From: Pseudomonadota bacterium
GTDB taxonomy: Bacteria > Pseudomonadota > Alphaproteobacteria > Rhizobiales > Hyphomicrobiaceae
DNA length: 6,364 nucleotides
Direction: 5' to 3'
NCBI GenBank assembly: GCA_023430845.1
Contig: JAEYYJ010000151.1
Span: forward strand, 1 to 6,364
Positions 6,096 to 6,364 of this stretch are shown piece by piece; positions within the stretch are counted from its first letter, which is position 1; each line of letters begins with the position of its first letter. The translations under genes and the position numbers were made by a program. The notes under the pieces were generated by a model, which saw only the letters and a program-made list of their open reading frames with translations, was not told the origin of the DNA and did not search any database.

Positions 6096-6364
6096 CCGCA
6101 AACCACTCCTTCGATGCGTACCTGCACGCCGGGCTCGGGCCGGTAGGTGAACTCGGCTCGGCATGTCGCGCCGTCCGTCAACTCGACGGTCGCCACATTG
6201 CTTTCGGAGAGTTCATCGAGGAAGGCCTGACCGGAATACCCGATGATGGAAGGCTGCTTCACACCCTCGAGGCGCACGGCCGCGCCGGCTTTGAGAGGCT
6301 TGCCGTCAGCATCGACGAACTCGACCAGTGCGGCGCGGCTCTCCTGCCCCACGCCGAAGCCGAC
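6092..6364 (-). CDS. Outer-membrane usher, C-terminal fragment (gene runs off the window)
   Basis: The last 90 residues of a fimbrial usher (FimD/PapC/CsuD superfamily), the outer-membrane pore that assembles and secretes pilus subunits delivered by a periplasmic chaperone. The fragment is the C-terminal plug-like beta domain: a FVDADGKPLKAGAAV turn, then GYSGQAFLDEL, then a pair of cysteines (ATCRAEF and the final VVCG) that normally form a disulfide in this domain. The frame is open to the window edge, so the gene starts beyond 6364; an internal GTG at 6352 is not the start. Its TGA (6092-6094) overlaps the ATG of the SCPU gene by four bases, so the two are in one operon. The chaperone and major pilin genes would be expected further upstream, outside the window. 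Confidence 0.88.
   Translation of the reverse strand, partial: VGFGVGQESRAALVEFVDADGKPLKAGAAVRLEGVKQPSIIGYSGQAFLDELSESNVATVELTDGATCRAEFTYRPEPGVQVRIEGVVCG
6106..6111 (-). promoter_or_regulatory. Ribosome binding site of the SCPU gene, inside the usher gene
   Basis: AAGGAG on the minus strand, ten bases before the ATG at 6095, embedded in the final codons of the usher. Together with the ATGA stop/start overlap it supports the start at 6095 and coupled translation, and argues against the upstream in-frame start at 6164. Confidence 0.8.

Noticed and set aside
6095..6164. Longer N-terminus for the SCPU protein starting at 6164
   Set aside because: The extra 23 residues are Arg-rich and would precede a normal signal peptide. 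The ATG at 6095 has a ribosome site and the ATGA overlap.

Overview
The window is a GC-rich stretch of bacterial chromosome, most likely from an alphaproteobacterium and probably Hyphomicrobiales. Two things suggest this: the DUF2852 membrane protein, a family I know mainly from Alphaproteobacteria, and the strong G/C bias at third codon positions. I cannot name a genus. No RNA gene, CRISPR array, insertion sequence, attachment site or replication origin is visible. Coding density is high and every gap between genes is shorter than 300 bases.

Layout from left to right. An AqpZ-type aquaporin (+) is convergent with a small DUF2852 membrane protein (-), and a GC-rich hairpin lies between them. 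Upstream of the DUF2852 gene is a promoter-like element with a TetR-type inverted repeat built into it, then a TetR/AcrR-family regulator (-) with a WHG-type C-terminal domain. Next, on the same strand, is a Glu/Leu/Phe/Val-family dehydrogenase, most likely glutamate dehydrogenase, ending at a hairpin plus T-rich terminator. A 269-base divergent region with several inverted repeats separates it from class II fumarase fumC (+). Only 13 bases after the fumC stop lies the stop of a convergent secreted protein with two spore coat U (SCPU) domains. The 3' end of an outer-membrane usher gene runs into that gene and overlaps it by 4 bases (ATGA). It continues past the right edge.

How the genes fit together. 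Glutamate dehydrogenase and fumarase meet in central metabolism: 2-oxoglutarate/glutamate on one side, fumarate/malate on the other. They share one divergent regulatory region. The right end is the distal part of an archaic (Csu-type) chaperone-usher pilus operon. The gene order usher then two-domain SCPU protein matches csuD-csuE, so the last gene is probably the pilus tip adhesin. The left part is a small regulatory neighbourhood in which the TetR protein may control the DUF2852 gene and possibly itself.

I see no clearly undescribed system. The points most worth checking are the candidate operator in the DUF2852 promoter, the 10-bp inverted repeat between gdh and fumC, the likely fumC terminator hairpin embedded in the neighbouring adhesin gene, and the diverged tip adhesin itself.
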